Assembly (NCBI RefSeq): GCF_004208535.1
Contig: NZ_SGIS01000008.1
Coordinates: 98,330-162,329 of the forward strand
Direction: 5' to 3'
DNA length: 64,000 nt
From: Sphingomonas populi
GTDB lineage: Bacteria; Pseudomonadota; Alphaproteobacteria; Sphingomonadales; Sphingomonadaceae
Part shown: piece by piece, positions 29,219 through 38,133 of the stretch
Position numbering within the stretch: position 1 is the stretch's first letter
Layout: the number at the start of each line of letters is the position of its first letter
The notes under the pieces: model-generated
Databases searched by the model: none
The model's input: the letters and a program-made list of their open reading frames with translations, nothing else
What the model was told of the DNA's origin: nothing
Program-made: the position numbers and the translations under genes

Positions 29219-30703
29219 GTGGAACACGCAAGCGTAAATCCCTGGGCGGCGCTCGCCTATCTCGTCGCGGGGGTGTGCTTCATCCTCGCGCTACGCGGGC
29301 TGTCCTCGCCGGCAACGTCGCAGCGCGGCAACCGCATGGGCATCATCGGCATGACCATCGCGGTGGTGACGACGCTGGTGACGCATGCGCCGATGTTGCA
29401 GGTCGCAGCGATCGGAAACGGGGCATGGTTCGAACTCGATACCGTCACCCTGATCGAAATCCTCGCCGCGATCGGCATCGGTGCCGCAATCGGCCTCTTC
29501 ACCGCGCGCAAAATCGCGATGACCGACATGCCGCAGCTCGTCGCGGCGTTCCACTCGCTGGTCGGCATGGCGGCGGTGCTGGTCGCGGCGGCGGCGTTCC
29601 TCAATCCACAGGCGTTCGGCATCGCCGACCGCGTGATCCCGATGATCGGCCAGCCGTTCTTCGCGATCTATCCGCAGAGCCGGATCGAAATGGGCCTCGG
29701 CATCGCGATCGGTGCGATCACCTTCTCCGGCTCGGTGATCGCCTTCCTCAAATTGAACGGCAACATGGGCGGCGCGCCGATCCTGCTGCCCGGTCGCCAC
29801 GTCATCAACCTCACCGTGCTGGCCGCGATCCTCGGCCTCGTCGCCTATTTCACGCAGGACCAGAGCCCTTGGATCTTCTGGACGATCACTGCCCTCTCCT
29901 TCGCGATCGGCTTCCTGCTGATCGTGCCGATCGGCGGCGCGGACATGCCCGTCGTCGTGTCGATGCTCAACAGCTATTCGGGCTGGGCGGCTGCGGCGAT
30001 GGGCTTCACGCTGCACAACACCGCGATGATCATCACCGGCGCGCTGGTCGGCTCGTCGGGCGCGATCCTGTCGTACATCATGTGCAAGGCGATGAACCGC
30101 AGCTTCATCAGCGTGATCGCGGGCGGCTTCGGCGCGGCGGCGGCAACGAGCGACGGCGGCGCCAAGGTCGATCGGCCGTGGAAGCGCGGCTCGGCCGAGG
30201 ATGCCGCCTTCCTGATGAGCCAGGCCGAACAGGTCATCATCGTCCCCGGCTACGGCATGGCGGTGGCGCAGGCACAGCACGCGCTGCGCGAGATGGGCGA
30301 CAAGCTCAAGGCGCATGGCGTGCGCGTGAAATACGCGATCCACCCGGTCGCGGGGCGCATGCCCGGCCACATGAACGTGCTGCTCGCCGAGGCCAACGTG
30401 CCGTATGACGAGGTGTTTGAACTGGAGGACATCAACGGCGAGTTCGCGCAGACCGATGTCGCCTTCGTGATCGGCGCCAACGATGTCACCAACCCCGCCG
30501 CCAAGACCGACAAGACCTCACCGATTTACGGCATGCCCGTGCTCGACGTCGAAAAGGCCAAGACGGTGCTGTTCGTCAAACGCTCGATGGGCGGGGTCGG
30601 CTATGCCGGTGTCGACAACGACGTGTTCTATATGGACAACACGATGATGCTACTCGCCGATGCCAAGAAGATGGTCGAGGAAATCGTCAAATCGCTCGAT
30701 TGA
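29219..30703 (+). CDS. pntB: NAD(P) transhydrogenase subunit beta
   Basis: About 494 residues: membrane domain (about 1-290, eight to nine helices, with HSLVGMAAVLVA and GGADMPVVVSMLNSYSGWAAA, both highly conserved) and the NADP-binding domain III (about 315-494) with VPGYGMAVAQAQHAL, GRMPGHMNVLLAEA, NDVTNPAA and KRSMGGVGYAGVDN. Start is uncertain: the GTG at 29219 (VEHASVNPWAALAYL) follows AAGGGGCGGAAG, while the frame extends to a GTG at 29195 inside the repeat; 29219 is preferred. It completes the transhydrogenase operon but is set apart by a hairpin-rich repeat that could tune its expression. Confidence 0.96.
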   Translation: MEHASVNPWAALAYLVAGVCFILALRGLSSPATSQRGNRMGIIGMTIAVVTTLVTHAPMLQVAAIGNGAWFELDTVTLIEILAAIGIGAAIGLFTARKIAMTDMPQLVAAFHSLVGMAAVLVAAAAFLNPQAFGIADRVIPMIGQPFFAIYPQSRIEMGLGIAIGAITFSGSVIAFLKLNGNMGGAPILLPGRHVINLTVLAAILGLVAYFTQDQSPWIFWTITALSFAIGFLLIVPIGGADMPVVVSMLNSYSGWAAAAMGFTLHNTAMIITGALVGSSGAILSYIMCKAMNRSFISVIAGGFGAAAATSDGGAKVDRPWKRGSAEDAAFLMSQAEQVIIVPGYGMAVAQAQHALREMGDKLKAHGVRVKYAIHPVAGRMPGHMNVLLAEANVPYDEVFELEDINGEFAQTDVAFVIGANDVTNPAAKTDKTSPIYGMPVLDVEKAKTVLFVKRSMGGVGYAGVDNDVFYMDNTMMLLADAKKMVEEIVKSLD

Positions 30704-30793
30704 GCGAATACACATCGGCTCACATGCGCGAGCGGCGTGACGCATTCATACAATTGAGGTTCAATTTCGATCCATATCTTTCCGGGCGTCGTC

Positions 30794-30902
30794 TCCATTT
30801 TGGCGGTATTCGATCTGGTTTTCCGCCAAATATGGCCGAGTCAACTCTACAAAACTGTAAACTTTGTTCATTTTGGATATGATCCACCTGCTCCATTTTG
30901 GC
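30794..30902 (+). promoter_or_regulatory. repeated elements in the promoter of the winged-helix gene
   Basis: The 240-base, AT-rich gap before 30946 holds TCCATTTTGGC twice (30794-30804, 30892-30902) and a related TTCATTTTGG (30867-30876). TTTGGCGG (30799-30806) and CCGCCAAA (30823-30830) form an 8-bp inverted repeat. The arrangement looks like binding sites, possibly for the DNA-binding protein encoded just downstream; this is inference. Confidence 0.4.
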
Positions 30903-30945
30903 TAAAAGCGTATTTCTTCTTTTGAACACAGTCAGGGGGGCTGGC

Positions 30946-31893
30946 ATGGATGGAAGCGACGCTTGGGAAACCACACGACCGCCGACGGCGACGATCGCCG
31001 CGCTGGTGATCGCCGATCATGAGGCGGCCGACGCGACCGCCGCGATCGGCGCGACGTCCGCGCGCCTGCTGGGTCGGGTGGATTGGACAGCGGCACCAGC
31101 GCAACTCGAGGCGCGAGGGCCGATCCATCTGATCGCGGCGGATTGCGAAGGCATCGACGATGCCGCGCTGGTGAACGTGTTGCCGCGTATCAATCAATTC
31201 GCACGCGACAATGACGCGCGTCTGGTCGCGACGCTTGCGTCCACCCAGGTCGATCTGGTCGCGGCCAATCTGTTCGGCCCGAACGTCGAGCTGTTGTGCG
31301 CACCGTCACTCGCCGAGCGCGTTGCCGCATATGCGCCGGCCCTGTCGCAGCCGCGCCTTGACCGGCTGTTCGACAGCGCGCGCGAGGTCGAGACGGTGCG
31401 GTTGCGCCGACTCAACGAAGAGATCGCCCGGATCGCCGAGACGCTGGCGCGGCTCAGCCGCATCGAGAACGCCGATCCCGCGCGCAGCCGCGTGGCGGAT
31501 CGCGGCAACACCTACACACCACAGCCCGCAGCCGAAGACCCGCCGCCGATCGCCCCGCGCGAAGTCCGGGGCGCGATCCGCGCACGGCGACTTCGCGACC
31601 AATATTTCGACATGGGGCTGTTCGAAGATCCCGCGTGGGACATCCTGCTCGATCTGTTCGCCGCTGAGCTCGAACGCGTCCAAGTTTCGGTGTCGAGCCT
31701 GTGCATCGCCGCCGCCGTCGCGCCCACCACCGCGCTGCGCTGGATCGCCAAGATGACCGAGGCGGGGATGCTGACCCGCGTACCCGATCCGTTCGACCGC
31801 CGACGCGCTTTCATGGAGCTCGCGCCCAACGCGAGTGAGGCGATGCGCGGCTATCTCCGCGGACTGAAGCGCGCCGGGTTGGCGATGATATAG
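30946..31893 (+). CDS. MarR-like winged-helix DNA-binding protein with N-terminal receiver-like region
   Basis: A 315-residue protein; the ATG at 30946 follows a strong CAGGGGGG site. Residues 1-150 (TIAALVIADHEAADATAAIG... IHLIAADCEGIDDAAL) resemble an alpha/beta, receiver-like fold without clear phospho-residues. A helical/coiled part (about 150-185, RLRRLNEEIARIAETLARLS) follows. The C-terminal 100 residues look like a MarR wing: FEDPAWDILLDLFAAELE, VSSLCIAAAVAPTTALRWIA and KMTEAGMLTRVPDPFDRRRA. I know similar proteins only as uncharacterised sphingomonad regulators. The repeat-rich promoter suggests autoregulation. Confidence 0.75.
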   Translation: MDGSDAWETTRPPTATIAALVIADHEAADATAAIGATSARLLGRVDWTAAPAQLEARGPIHLIAADCEGIDDAALVNVLPRINQFARDNDARLVATLASTQVDLVAANLFGPNVELLCAPSLAERVAAYAPALSQPRLDRLFDSAREVETVRLRRLNEEIARIAETLARLSRIENADPARSRVADRGNTYTPQPAAEDPPPIAPREVRGAIRARRLRDQYFDMGLFEDPAWDILLDLFAAELERVQVSVSSLCIAAAVAPTTALRWIAKMTEAGMLTRVPDPFDRRRAFMELAPNASEAMRGYLRGLKRAGLAMI

Positions 31894-31903
31894 AGCAACA
31901 CTA

Positions 31904-32800
31904 TCACCGCAGCGGCAACGTCAGGTCCTGCTGCCGCCCGGTGCCATGAACGATCACGCGGTCGGCGAAAAAATCGAGCCGCGCATACGCCGTGTCGGGC
32001 GTGTCGAGCATCGCCTTGAGGTTGACATAGTGGATGCCGGCACGCTCGCCGTAATTGCCGTCGTGATTATGCCCGTCGAGCCAGATCTTGGCCGACGGGT
32101 GCCGCTCCAGCAGCGCCCGCACGTCGCCGGCATTCCAGAGGTTGTGCGGGTTCTCCGGCCAGACCGGGAAGTGACACAGTACCATCGCCTTGAGCCCGGC
32201 GTGGTCGGCGCGGGTCAGTTCGGCATCGATCCATTGCATCTGCACGTCACCGATGCCGCCGTCCCAATCGGGCTTGTCGGCGTACCGCGTGGCATGGAGC
32301 GCGCGGCTGGCGCGATCCTCGGCGCTGCCCGCCGGCCAGCCGAATGTGCTGCGATCGGTCCCGTCGGTGACAAGGAACAGCCAGCCATCATGCGTGAAGC
32401 TGTAGTAGCGCGCGGGCATGCCGAGCTTGGCCGCCACCATCGGCTTGTGCGCCTCGTCGATCGCGAATTCATGGTTGCCGAGCACGAAATGCCAGCGATG
32501 CCGAAGCTTCGCCGCGACCGGCAGCAGCGCGTCGTAACTCGCCCAGTCGCGATCGATGAAGTCGCCGAGATGGACGACGAACGCGAGCTTGCGCCGGTTG
32601 AAATCGGCGACGGCGGCGGCGAGCTTGCCCGGCGCGGTGTGATATAGGCGCTGGCCGCTATCCGGCGCGGGGCCGTATTGCGCATCCGCGATCGCGCCGA
32701 TGCTGAACAGCGGGCGCTCGCGCGCCGCAGACGCCGTCAATGCGCCGCCCAGAAGCGCCAATGCCGCCAGCCTGTACCCCAAACGCATCAACGCCCCCAT
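31904..32800 (-). CDS. exported metallophosphoesterase (ADPRibase-Mn-like)
   Basis: About 298 residues starting MGALMRLGYRLAALALLGGA with a signal peptide cleaved near TASAARE. The calcineurin-like site is complete: IADAQYG (first metal ligands), HLGDFIDRD, LGNHEF, the His in LCHFPVWPENP and GHNHDGNYG. ADAQYG with a following YYxxxL-like LYHTAPGKL fits the Mn-dependent ADP-ribose/CDP-alcohol diphosphatase group, though substrate prediction from this is tentative. Likely periplasmic. Start could also be 32788 (MRLGYR). It ends 11 bases from the convergent winged-helix gene. Confidence 0.85.
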   Translation of the reverse strand: MGALMRLGYRLAALALLGGALTASAARERPLFSIGAIADAQYGPAPDSGQRLYHTAPGKLAAAVADFNRRKLAFVVHLGDFIDRDWASYDALLPVAAKLRHRWHFVLGNHEFAIDEAHKPMVAAKLGMPARYYSFTHDGWLFLVTDGTDRSTFGWPAGSAEDRASRALHATRYADKPDWDGGIGDVQMQWIDAELTRADHAGLKAMVLCHFPVWPENPHNLWNAGDVRALLERHPSAKIWLDGHNHDGNYGERAGIHYVNLKAMLDTPDTAYARLDFFADRVIVHGTGRQQDLTLPLR

Positions 32801-32860
32801 TTGCCGAGCGCGAAGTCCTAGAGACACTTTCTTGCAGCGATAAGTCAGCGGCGCACTCCG

Positions 32861-34525
32861 CTATTTGTAGCGCACTTCAAGCAGGTCCAGTTCGCGCATC
32901 AGCTTGTTGGCCAGTTCGCTGCCGATGCGGCGCTCGCGCGCGATACGAATGATCTGGTCGCGTTCGGCCTGAACCGCCGCCAGCCGAAGGTCGCGCTCGA
33001 TCCGTTCGTTCGCGCGCGCCTCGTGTCTGACGTCACCCTCGGCGGCGCGACTCTCGATCCGTTCCCGATAACCGTCCATGATCCGCGCACCGACGGCGGC
33101 ATAGACATCGGCGTCATCGCGTCCCTCCGCCAGCGCGTGCTGCGCGCGCTCGACCGCCTTGATCGCCGCCTCGGCCGCAGCGATCCGCGCCATATCCTCT
33201 TCGGCCTGTTGCGACGGCTCGGGCGGCATGGTCAGCCCGCGCAACAGCAGCGGCAGACCCACGCTCGCCATCACCAGCGAGGTCAGGATCACCCCCGTCG
33301 CGAGGAAGACCGCAAGCTCGCGCCCGGGAAACGGCGTTCCATTGCCCATCGTCAGCGGCAACGTCAGCACGCCCGCAAGCGTGATGGCACCGCGCACGCC
33401 CGCGAACGACATCGCCGCGAACAGACGCCAGGGCGGGCTGGAGCCGATCTCGCCGCCCGGCGCGCGCCGAAGCAATGTGATTCGGAACGACACCCATACC
33501 CAGACGAACCGCAGCGCGGCGAGTCCGGCCATGATCGCCGCGACGTACAGCGCCAGCCACCAAGGGCTGGCATGGCCGGTCAGTTCGACAGTCTGGTCGA
33601 GACCCGACAGAATCTCGGGCAGTTGCTCGCCGAGCAGAACGAAGATGATGCCGTTCGCGGCGAACTGGATCGTGTCCCACACCGAGTTGCGCCGCATCCG
33701 CGTGACGGCAAGCGCCTGCCGGGAAATCTCGGCGAAGCTCATCGTCACGCCTGCCGCCACCGCCGCCAGGATGCCCGAGGCGTGGACATGCTCGGCAATC
33801 AGATAGGCGCCGAACGGGATCAGCACGCTGATGAGGATTTGCGATCCGGTCTCCTCGCCGAAGCGCTGCGAAACCCACGCCTTGGCACGGGTCACCACCA
33901 TCGTCAGCGCAACCCCGACGAAGATCCCCGCCCCCGCCATCCAGACGAAGCTCAGCGCAGCGCCGGTCGCGGAGAAGCTGCCGGTCAGGGCGGCGGCGAT
34001 CGCGAAGCGCAGGCACACCAGCCCCGATGCGTCGTTGAGCAGCGATTCGCCCTCGAGGATGTGCATCATCCGCTTGGGAATCGGCACGCGCGCGGCAATC
34101 GCCGACACCGCGATCGGATCGGTCGGTGACACGACAGCGGCAAGCGCGAACGCCACCGCCAGCGGCATCGCGGGGATCATCCAGTGGATCAGGAATCCCA
34201 TGCCCACCACGGTCAGCAGGACGAGTCCAAGCGCCAGTTCGACGACGGTGGACAGATCCTTGAACAGCGCATCCTTGGGAATGCGCCAGCCATCGAGAAA
34301 CAGGAGCGGCGGCAGGAACAGCAGCATGAACAACTCGGGATCGAGCGTGACGCGAAAGTGCCCGGCGAGTCCGACGACGAAGCCAAGCGCGATCTGCACC
34401 AGCGGCGTCGGCAACGCCACCGGCAGCATCCGCGAAATGGCGCCGCTGACGACGACCGCCAGCAGCAAGATCAACACGATAGAGATGGATTCCAAGCCTG
34501 CACTCCCAGCATGGCGGTCCGCCAT
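32861..34525 (-). CDS. Na+/H+ antiporter, CPA1 family
   Basis: A 554-residue inner-membrane exchanger with about 12 helices (1-420). Landmarks: FLPPLLFLDGWR (helix 3 region), AAVVSPTDPIAV with the ion-binding Asp, HILEGESLLNDASGL and the late SFAGVRGAITLAGVLTLPL. The C-terminal cytoplasmic tail (about 430-554) is charged and helical (AEEDMARIAAAEAAIKAVER), as in the bacterial NhaP/TIGR00831-type proteins. It exports Na+ (or K+) for protons, supporting pH and salt homeostasis. No obvious partner; the next gene upstream on this strand is DUF808, 51 bases away from the start. Confidence 0.92.
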   Translation of the reverse strand: MADRHAGSAGLESISIVLILLLAVVVSGAISRMLPVALPTPLVQIALGFVVGLAGHFRVTLDPELFMLLFLPPLLFLDGWRIPKDALFKDLSTVVELALGLVLLTVVGMGFLIHWMIPAMPLAVAFALAAVVSPTDPIAVSAIAARVPIPKRMMHILEGESLLNDASGLVCLRFAIAAALTGSFSATGAALSFVWMAGAGIFVGVALTMVVTRAKAWVSQRFGEETGSQILISVLIPFGAYLIAEHVHASGILAAVAAGVTMSFAEISRQALAVTRMRRNSVWDTIQFAANGIIFVLLGEQLPEILSGLDQTVELTGHASPWWLALYVAAIMAGLAALRFVWVWVSFRITLLRRAPGGEIGSSPPWRLFAAMSFAGVRGAITLAGVLTLPLTMGNGTPFPGRELAVFLATGVILTSLVMASVGLPLLLRGLTMPPEPSQQAEEDMARIAAAEAAIKAVERAQHALAEGRDDADVYAAVGARIMDGYRERIESRAAEGDVRHEARANERIERDLRLAAVQAERDQIIRIARERRIGSELANKLMRELDLLEVRYK

Positions 34526-34576
34526 GATGCGGCGTCTAGCATGTCTTCCGGTTTGAATCCGACGATGATGCCAGAC

Positions 34577-35530
34577 TCACCGCGAAACGGGATGGCCGCC
34601 GCCACGCAGCCGGGCGATGAGGCGAATGGCGGCGACGATCACCCCGCCCACCCCAAGCCCGACGATGCCCGAGAACACCGCATTCGCGATCCACGAGGTA
34701 ACGCCGCCGATGGCGGGAACACGGGCTCCGGCGGCGCTGAAAGCGTGCGCGATATGGGCCGGGCCGGTGATTCCGAAACCCTCCAGCCCATGCACGATGA
34801 TACCACCGCCGACCCAGACCATCGCTGCGGTGCCGACGATCGCCAGCGCCCGCATCACGATCGGCATACCCCTCACCAGTGCGCGACCGATCGCCTGTGT
34901 CGCTGCGGCGTCGCGCTTGGCGAGATGCAACCCGATATCATCCATCTTCACGATCAGCCCGACCGCGCCGTAAACGCCGGCGGTGATCGCGAGGCTGACC
35001 AGAACGAGCACGATCGCCTGCGTCACGATCGACGCGGTGGCCACATCGGCAAGGGCGATCGCCATGATCTCGGCCGACAGGATCAGGTCGGTGCGTACCG
35101 CGCCCGAAACCGTGTTGTTCTCGACCGTCTTGGCATCGACCGGCTCGCTAACGACCGCTTTCTCGGCGTGGTGGCCGAAGATCACCTCGAACACCTTCTC
35201 GGCGCCTTCAAAGCACAAATAGCAGCCGCCTAGCATCAGCAGCGGCGTGATGAGCCACGGCGCGAACGCGCTCATCAGCAGCGCGGCGGGCAACAGGATC
35301 AGCAGCTTGTTGCGGATCGAACCCAAAGCGATCCGGCCGATGATCGGCAATTCACGATCGGGCGTGAAGCCGGTGACGTAGCGCGGCGTGACTGCGGCAT
35401 CGTCGAGGATCACGCCCAGCGCCTTGCTGCCGGCCTTGCCGGTCGCCGCCGCGACATCGTCCAGCGAGGCGGCGGCGAGCTTGGTGATCGCGGCGACATC
35501 GTCGAGCAGCGCTACCAGTCCTGACGGCAT
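34577..35530 (-). CDS. DUF808 (YedI-like) membrane protein
   Basis: About 317 residues. The start MPSGLVALLDDVAAITKLAA, with the following SLDDVAAATGKAGSKALGVI and DDAAVTPRYVTGF, is diagnostic of DUF808. About seven hydrophobic segments follow, including LLILLPAALLMSAFAPWLIT, with LGGCYLCFEGAEKVFE between them. AAGGGGA stands 5 bases before the ATG at 35530; another ATG is adjacent at 35533. Function unknown; the family is often found near stress or redox genes, and here it borders the FixLJ island. Confidence 0.9.
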   Translation of the reverse strand: MPSGLVALLDDVAAITKLAAASLDDVAAATGKAGSKALGVILDDAAVTPRYVTGFTPDRELPIIGRIALGSIRNKLLILLPAALLMSAFAPWLITPLLMLGGCYLCFEGAEKVFEVIFGHHAEKAVVSEPVDAKTVENNTVSGAVRTDLILSAEIMAIALADVATASIVTQAIVLVLVSLAITAGVYGAVGLIVKMDDIGLHLAKRDAAATQAIGRALVRGMPIVMRALAIVGTAAMVWVGGGIIVHGLEGFGITGPAHIAHAFSAAGARVPAIGGVTSWIANAVFSGIVGLGVGGVIVAAIRLIARLRGGGHPVSR

Positions 35531-35628
35531 CATATTCCCCTTGTGTCGTTGTCGCGGCCCTAAGTGAACGGCGCATTGGAGCGCGCACATACCCTCTTAA
35601 AAAGAACGCGATACCACAGGAGTTCCAG

Positions 35629-35860
35629 ATGCAGACCCGGCTGGTGAATGAGGACGTGCCGTGGGGCTGGTGCGACCACCGGCTCGATCGGACGATGTCT
35701 GCAGGACAAAGGGACGCTAGCCGATCTCGCTATGCACACGCGCGCGCCCATCCTCGCGATTCCAGAAGCGCTCAAGAGCAATGCGTCTCGACCGTGCGCT
35801 CGTCGCCTGGGAGGACGCCCCCGCGTCTTGGTTCCGTCCGCTCAGTCCATCCCGACACCC
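35629..35860 (+). pseudogene. frameshifted remnant of a universal stress protein
   Basis: Three short reading-frame pieces line up with the middle of a UspA-type protein. VNEDVPWGWCDHRLD comes first, then in another frame LADLAMHTRAPILAIPEALK, then in a third RLDRALVAWEDAPASWFRPL (ending near 35845). The order and content match the hinge between the two Usp halves (compare LADLVVLSSP, NKPVLAVPGTP and LLLWDGSPEAN in the intact USP at 41241-42029). Both ends are missing and at least two frameshifts are needed. No functional start or stop remains. The remnant lies beside the flavodoxin-fold gene, mirroring the intact usp-flavodoxin pair at 41.2-42.7 kb. Confidence 0.6.
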
Positions 35861-36492
35861 GCCGGCGCTTCGGCGAGTTCGCGGATGACCTTGTCGGCTT
35901 CGAGACGCACATCGTTGAGACACAGGCGCACGAAGCGCGCATCCATGCCTGGGGCGATCTGCTCGAAATGGACGTGACGTGCCGTCCTCAGGCCGAAGGC
36001 GTGCTTGATGTAATGGTCGAAACAGCTCCGCAGCCCCTCGACCTGCCCCTGCAGGCTCAGCCAGACTTCACGCATGGCCGAGGACGTGAAGCTGACCATC
36101 ACCTTGCCGGTCAGCACGCTTTTCGCAGCGCCCGCCTGTACGTCCCGCGCTATCGCTCCCGACCCTAGCACGCGCTCGACATAGCCTTTGAGCATCGCCG
36201 GCGGCGTCCCGAACCAGATCGGATAGACCAGAACGAACGCGACGGCGCCCTGGAGGATCGCGAGTTCGTCCGCCACGTCGGGAAACAAGCGGAATGCCGG
36301 CCCGGGCCGCTCCTCGCCCTTGAGGACCGGGTGAAACCCCATCGCGTACAGGTCGCGCAGGATCACCCGGTGTCCTTTCGCACGCACCGCATCGCAATAG
36401 GCGTGGGCGACCGAGGCGTTGAAGCTGCTGTCATCGGGATGGCAGAGAATGACGACGTGCAGCGGGGCTGCGTCGGGATCGGTATGTGTCAT
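35842..36492 (-). CDS. flavodoxin-fold NAD(P)H:quinone oxidoreductase
   Basis: A 216-residue FMN-binding protein; GGAGG lies 6 bases before the ATG at 36492. FMN/nucleotide loops: VVILCHPDDSSFNASVAHAY at the N-terminus and VLVYPIWFGTPPAMLKGYVE near residue 95. This matches the NQO/ MdaB-type group that reduces quinones or azo compounds by two electrons, avoiding semiquinone. It is a close paralogue of the protein at 42043-42735 and a more distant one of the gene just upstream. With that gene and the mini-acetyltransferase it forms a minus-strand operon divergent from fixL. Confidence 0.88.
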   Translation of the reverse strand: MTHTDPDAAPLHVVILCHPDDSSFNASVAHAYCDAVRAKGHRVILRDLYAMGFHPVLKGEERPGPAFRLFPDVADELAILQGAVAFVLVYPIWFGTPPAMLKGYVERVLGSGAIARDVQAGAAKSVLTGKVMVSFTSSAMREVWLSLQGQVEGLRSCFDHYIKHAFGLRTARHVHFEQIAPGMDARFVRLCLNDVRLEADKVIRELAEAPAGVGMD

Positions 36493-36527
36493 TTCCGCCT
36501 CCATGTGAAACACTGTGCGCGGGACGA

Positions 36528-37109
36528 TCAGATTCCCGCTTCGCCGAAATCGAAAAGATCATCGAGCCACCCTGCCCGCGCCGAGGCGTTGCCCTCGACA
36601 TTGCCGATCAGAACATGCGCGAACGGCCGGATACCCACGAACCTCAGGATGTTGCGCTCGAAGCTCTTCACGCTGTGCGCGCCATAATAAGCGCGGTAGA
36701 ACACAGCCGGCATTCCCATCGTCACCACCAGGCGCGCCGTGCGCGGCTTCAGCCGCTTCTCTGGCAACTTGCCTTCGCGCGCCACGAACGCGAAGCCGGG
36801 CCGCATCACCTGCTCCAGAAACCCTTTCAGCAGCGCTGGCATGTCACCCAGCCACAAAGGATACAAAATGGTCAGATGGTCGGCCCACGCTATCGCCTCC
36901 TGCGCGTCTCGAATGTCGGGCGGAAGGTTGCCGCTTTCCCAGTCGGCTCGCGGAACGACCAGCGGAAAGCCAAGTTCCGCAACCTTGATCGTTCTGACCT
37001 CGTGCCCGCCCTGCCCGGCCCCGTCGCTGTATCGTTTGGCGAGCGCGTGAACGAACCGCGCCCGATCGGCGTCTGGATGCCCGTCGATGACGAGGAGACG
37101 CTTCTTCAC
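36528..37109 (-). CDS. flavodoxin-fold NAD(P)H oxidoreductase
   Basis: A 193-residue protein with the NQO fold: KRLLVIDGHPDADRARFVHA at the N-terminus, TILYPLWLGDMPALLKGFLE near residue 83 and the later GMPAVFYRAYYGAHS typical of this subgroup. It should bind FMN or FAD and reduce quinones or other electrophiles with NAD(P)H. The GTG start at 37109 overlaps the stop of the acetyltransferase gene by 4 bases (GTGA), so the two are coupled; 35 bases separate it from the next flavodoxin-fold gene. Cytoplasmic. Confidence 0.88.
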   Translation of the reverse strand: MKKRLLVIDGHPDADRARFVHALAKRYSDGAGQGGHEVRTIKVAELGFPLVVPRADWESGNLPPDIRDAQEAIAWADHLTILYPLWLGDMPALLKGFLEQVMRPGFAFVAREGKLPEKRLKPRTARLVVTMGMPAVFYRAYYGAHSVKSFERNILRFVGIRPFAHVLIGNVEGNASARAGWLDDLFDFGEAGI

Positions 37110-37885
37110 ACCGCATCCTCCACCGGGAACACCCGACGGACGATACGCATGCTCGGATCATCGGCATCGGCCTCCGCGACGAAGCCCATTTCGCGTTCCA
37201 TTCGGATCGCGGCTTCATGATCGGCGTATTCGATCGCCTCGACCGTTCCGATCCGTTCGGCGCGGGCATAGCGCAACACATGGTCGAACAGCGACCAGCT
37301 TACGCCCCGCCCCTTCATGTCCGCCCGCGTCACCAGCGCGACCTCGGCATGGGTCCGGTCGGGATCGGTCGCGAGCATCGCGGTCGCGATGACAGACGTC
37401 CGCGTCTGGTCGAACGCCAGGAAGCTGATCGTCCGGAGATAATCGACCCGCGTCATCATCGCGAGGCGATCATGGCCGACGTGATCGACGCTGCTCAGGA
37501 AGCGATACCGCAGATCGTCCGGCGTGACATGCTCGAAAAATTCGGCGAGCAGCGCTTCGTCGTCGGCGCGCACCGGACGCACGAAGATGCGCAACCCACT
37601 CCGCGTCTCCAGGTCCGCCGACCAGTGTAGCGGCATCGGCGCCGGCACGAGGCCCGGTTGCGTGACGGCAGAAGCCGCGACCGCGACCGGCGCGTCGAGC
37701 GCGACCACCCCATGCTGATCGACGATCAGCGGATTGATGTCGACTTCGAGGACATCCGGAAGCGCGACGCACATCGCCGACACCGCATCGAGCACGTCCG
37801 CCCCGATCGACCCGGCGGGCGACGACCCACCGATCGACGCGACGCTGGCGGGCCGCGACAGGGCGGATAGGTTGCGGATCGTCAT
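37106..37885 (-). CDS. internally deleted Pat-like acetyltransferase (CoA-ligase scars plus GNAT domain)
   Basis: A 259-residue protein that looks like an acyl-CoA-ligase/GNAT (Pat/YfiQ-type) protein missing its middle. The first 28 residues ([20 protein letters not shown]) are the very start of the CoA-binding domain. They run straight into [20 protein letters not shown], which is the end of the ATP-grasp ligase domain. From about residue 95 a complete GNAT domain follows ([47 protein letters not shown]). A full relative is about 890 residues; about 600 are absent. The frame is intact, so it may still acetylate lysines without the ligase-like sensor. Start at 37885 (MTIRNL) chosen over upstream in-frame codons. 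Confidence 0.82.
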   Translation of the reverse strand: MTIRNLSALSRPASVASIGGSSPAGSIGADVLDAVSAMCVALPDVLEVDINPLIVDQHGVVALDAPVAVAASAVTQPGLVPAPMPLHWSADLETRSGLRIFVRPVRADDEALLAEFFEHVTPDDLRYRFLSSVDHVGHDRLAMMTRVDYLRTISFLAFDQTRTSVIATAMLATDPDRTHAEVALVTRADMKGRGVSWSLFDHVLRYARAERIGTVEAIEYADHEAAIRMEREMGFVAEADADDPSMRIVRRVFPVEDAV

Positions 37886-37946
37886 GCTGTCTCTCGCCCT
37901 TTGGGAACTGCCAGACCGCATTTGCCCCGGACGATACACACCCGGC

Positions 37947-37966
37947 CATGCGTAGTTTCCCGCATG
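37947..37966. promoter_or_regulatory. candidate response-regulator (FixJ-type) box between the acetyltransferase operon and fixL
   Basis: CATGCG-TAGTTTCC-CGCATG is a perfect 6-bp inverted repeat with an 8-base spacer, in the 248-base divergent gap. It contains CGTAGTTTCCCG (37951-37962), the first of three CGTA-RY-NN-CCCG elements in this island (others at 40607 and 41139). The GTAGTTTCCC part resembles FixJ sites of rhizobia as I remember them. It is 62 bases before the acetyltransferase start, so it could drive the minus-strand operon. Confidence 0.5.
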
Positions 37967-38133
37967 TCGGCGGCAGGGAATTCGTCGCACTGCAACACGG
38001 CATGAGGGCGGGACGCCAACAGGCTTTATCAGGCATTTCGATGTGGTTCGGAAAGGCGTACAAGCGACGCGGCAGCCGCGATGCCAAGACTCGGCGAGGT
38101 CCGCGAGGCAAGGTCAACGCGAAGGACAGACTG

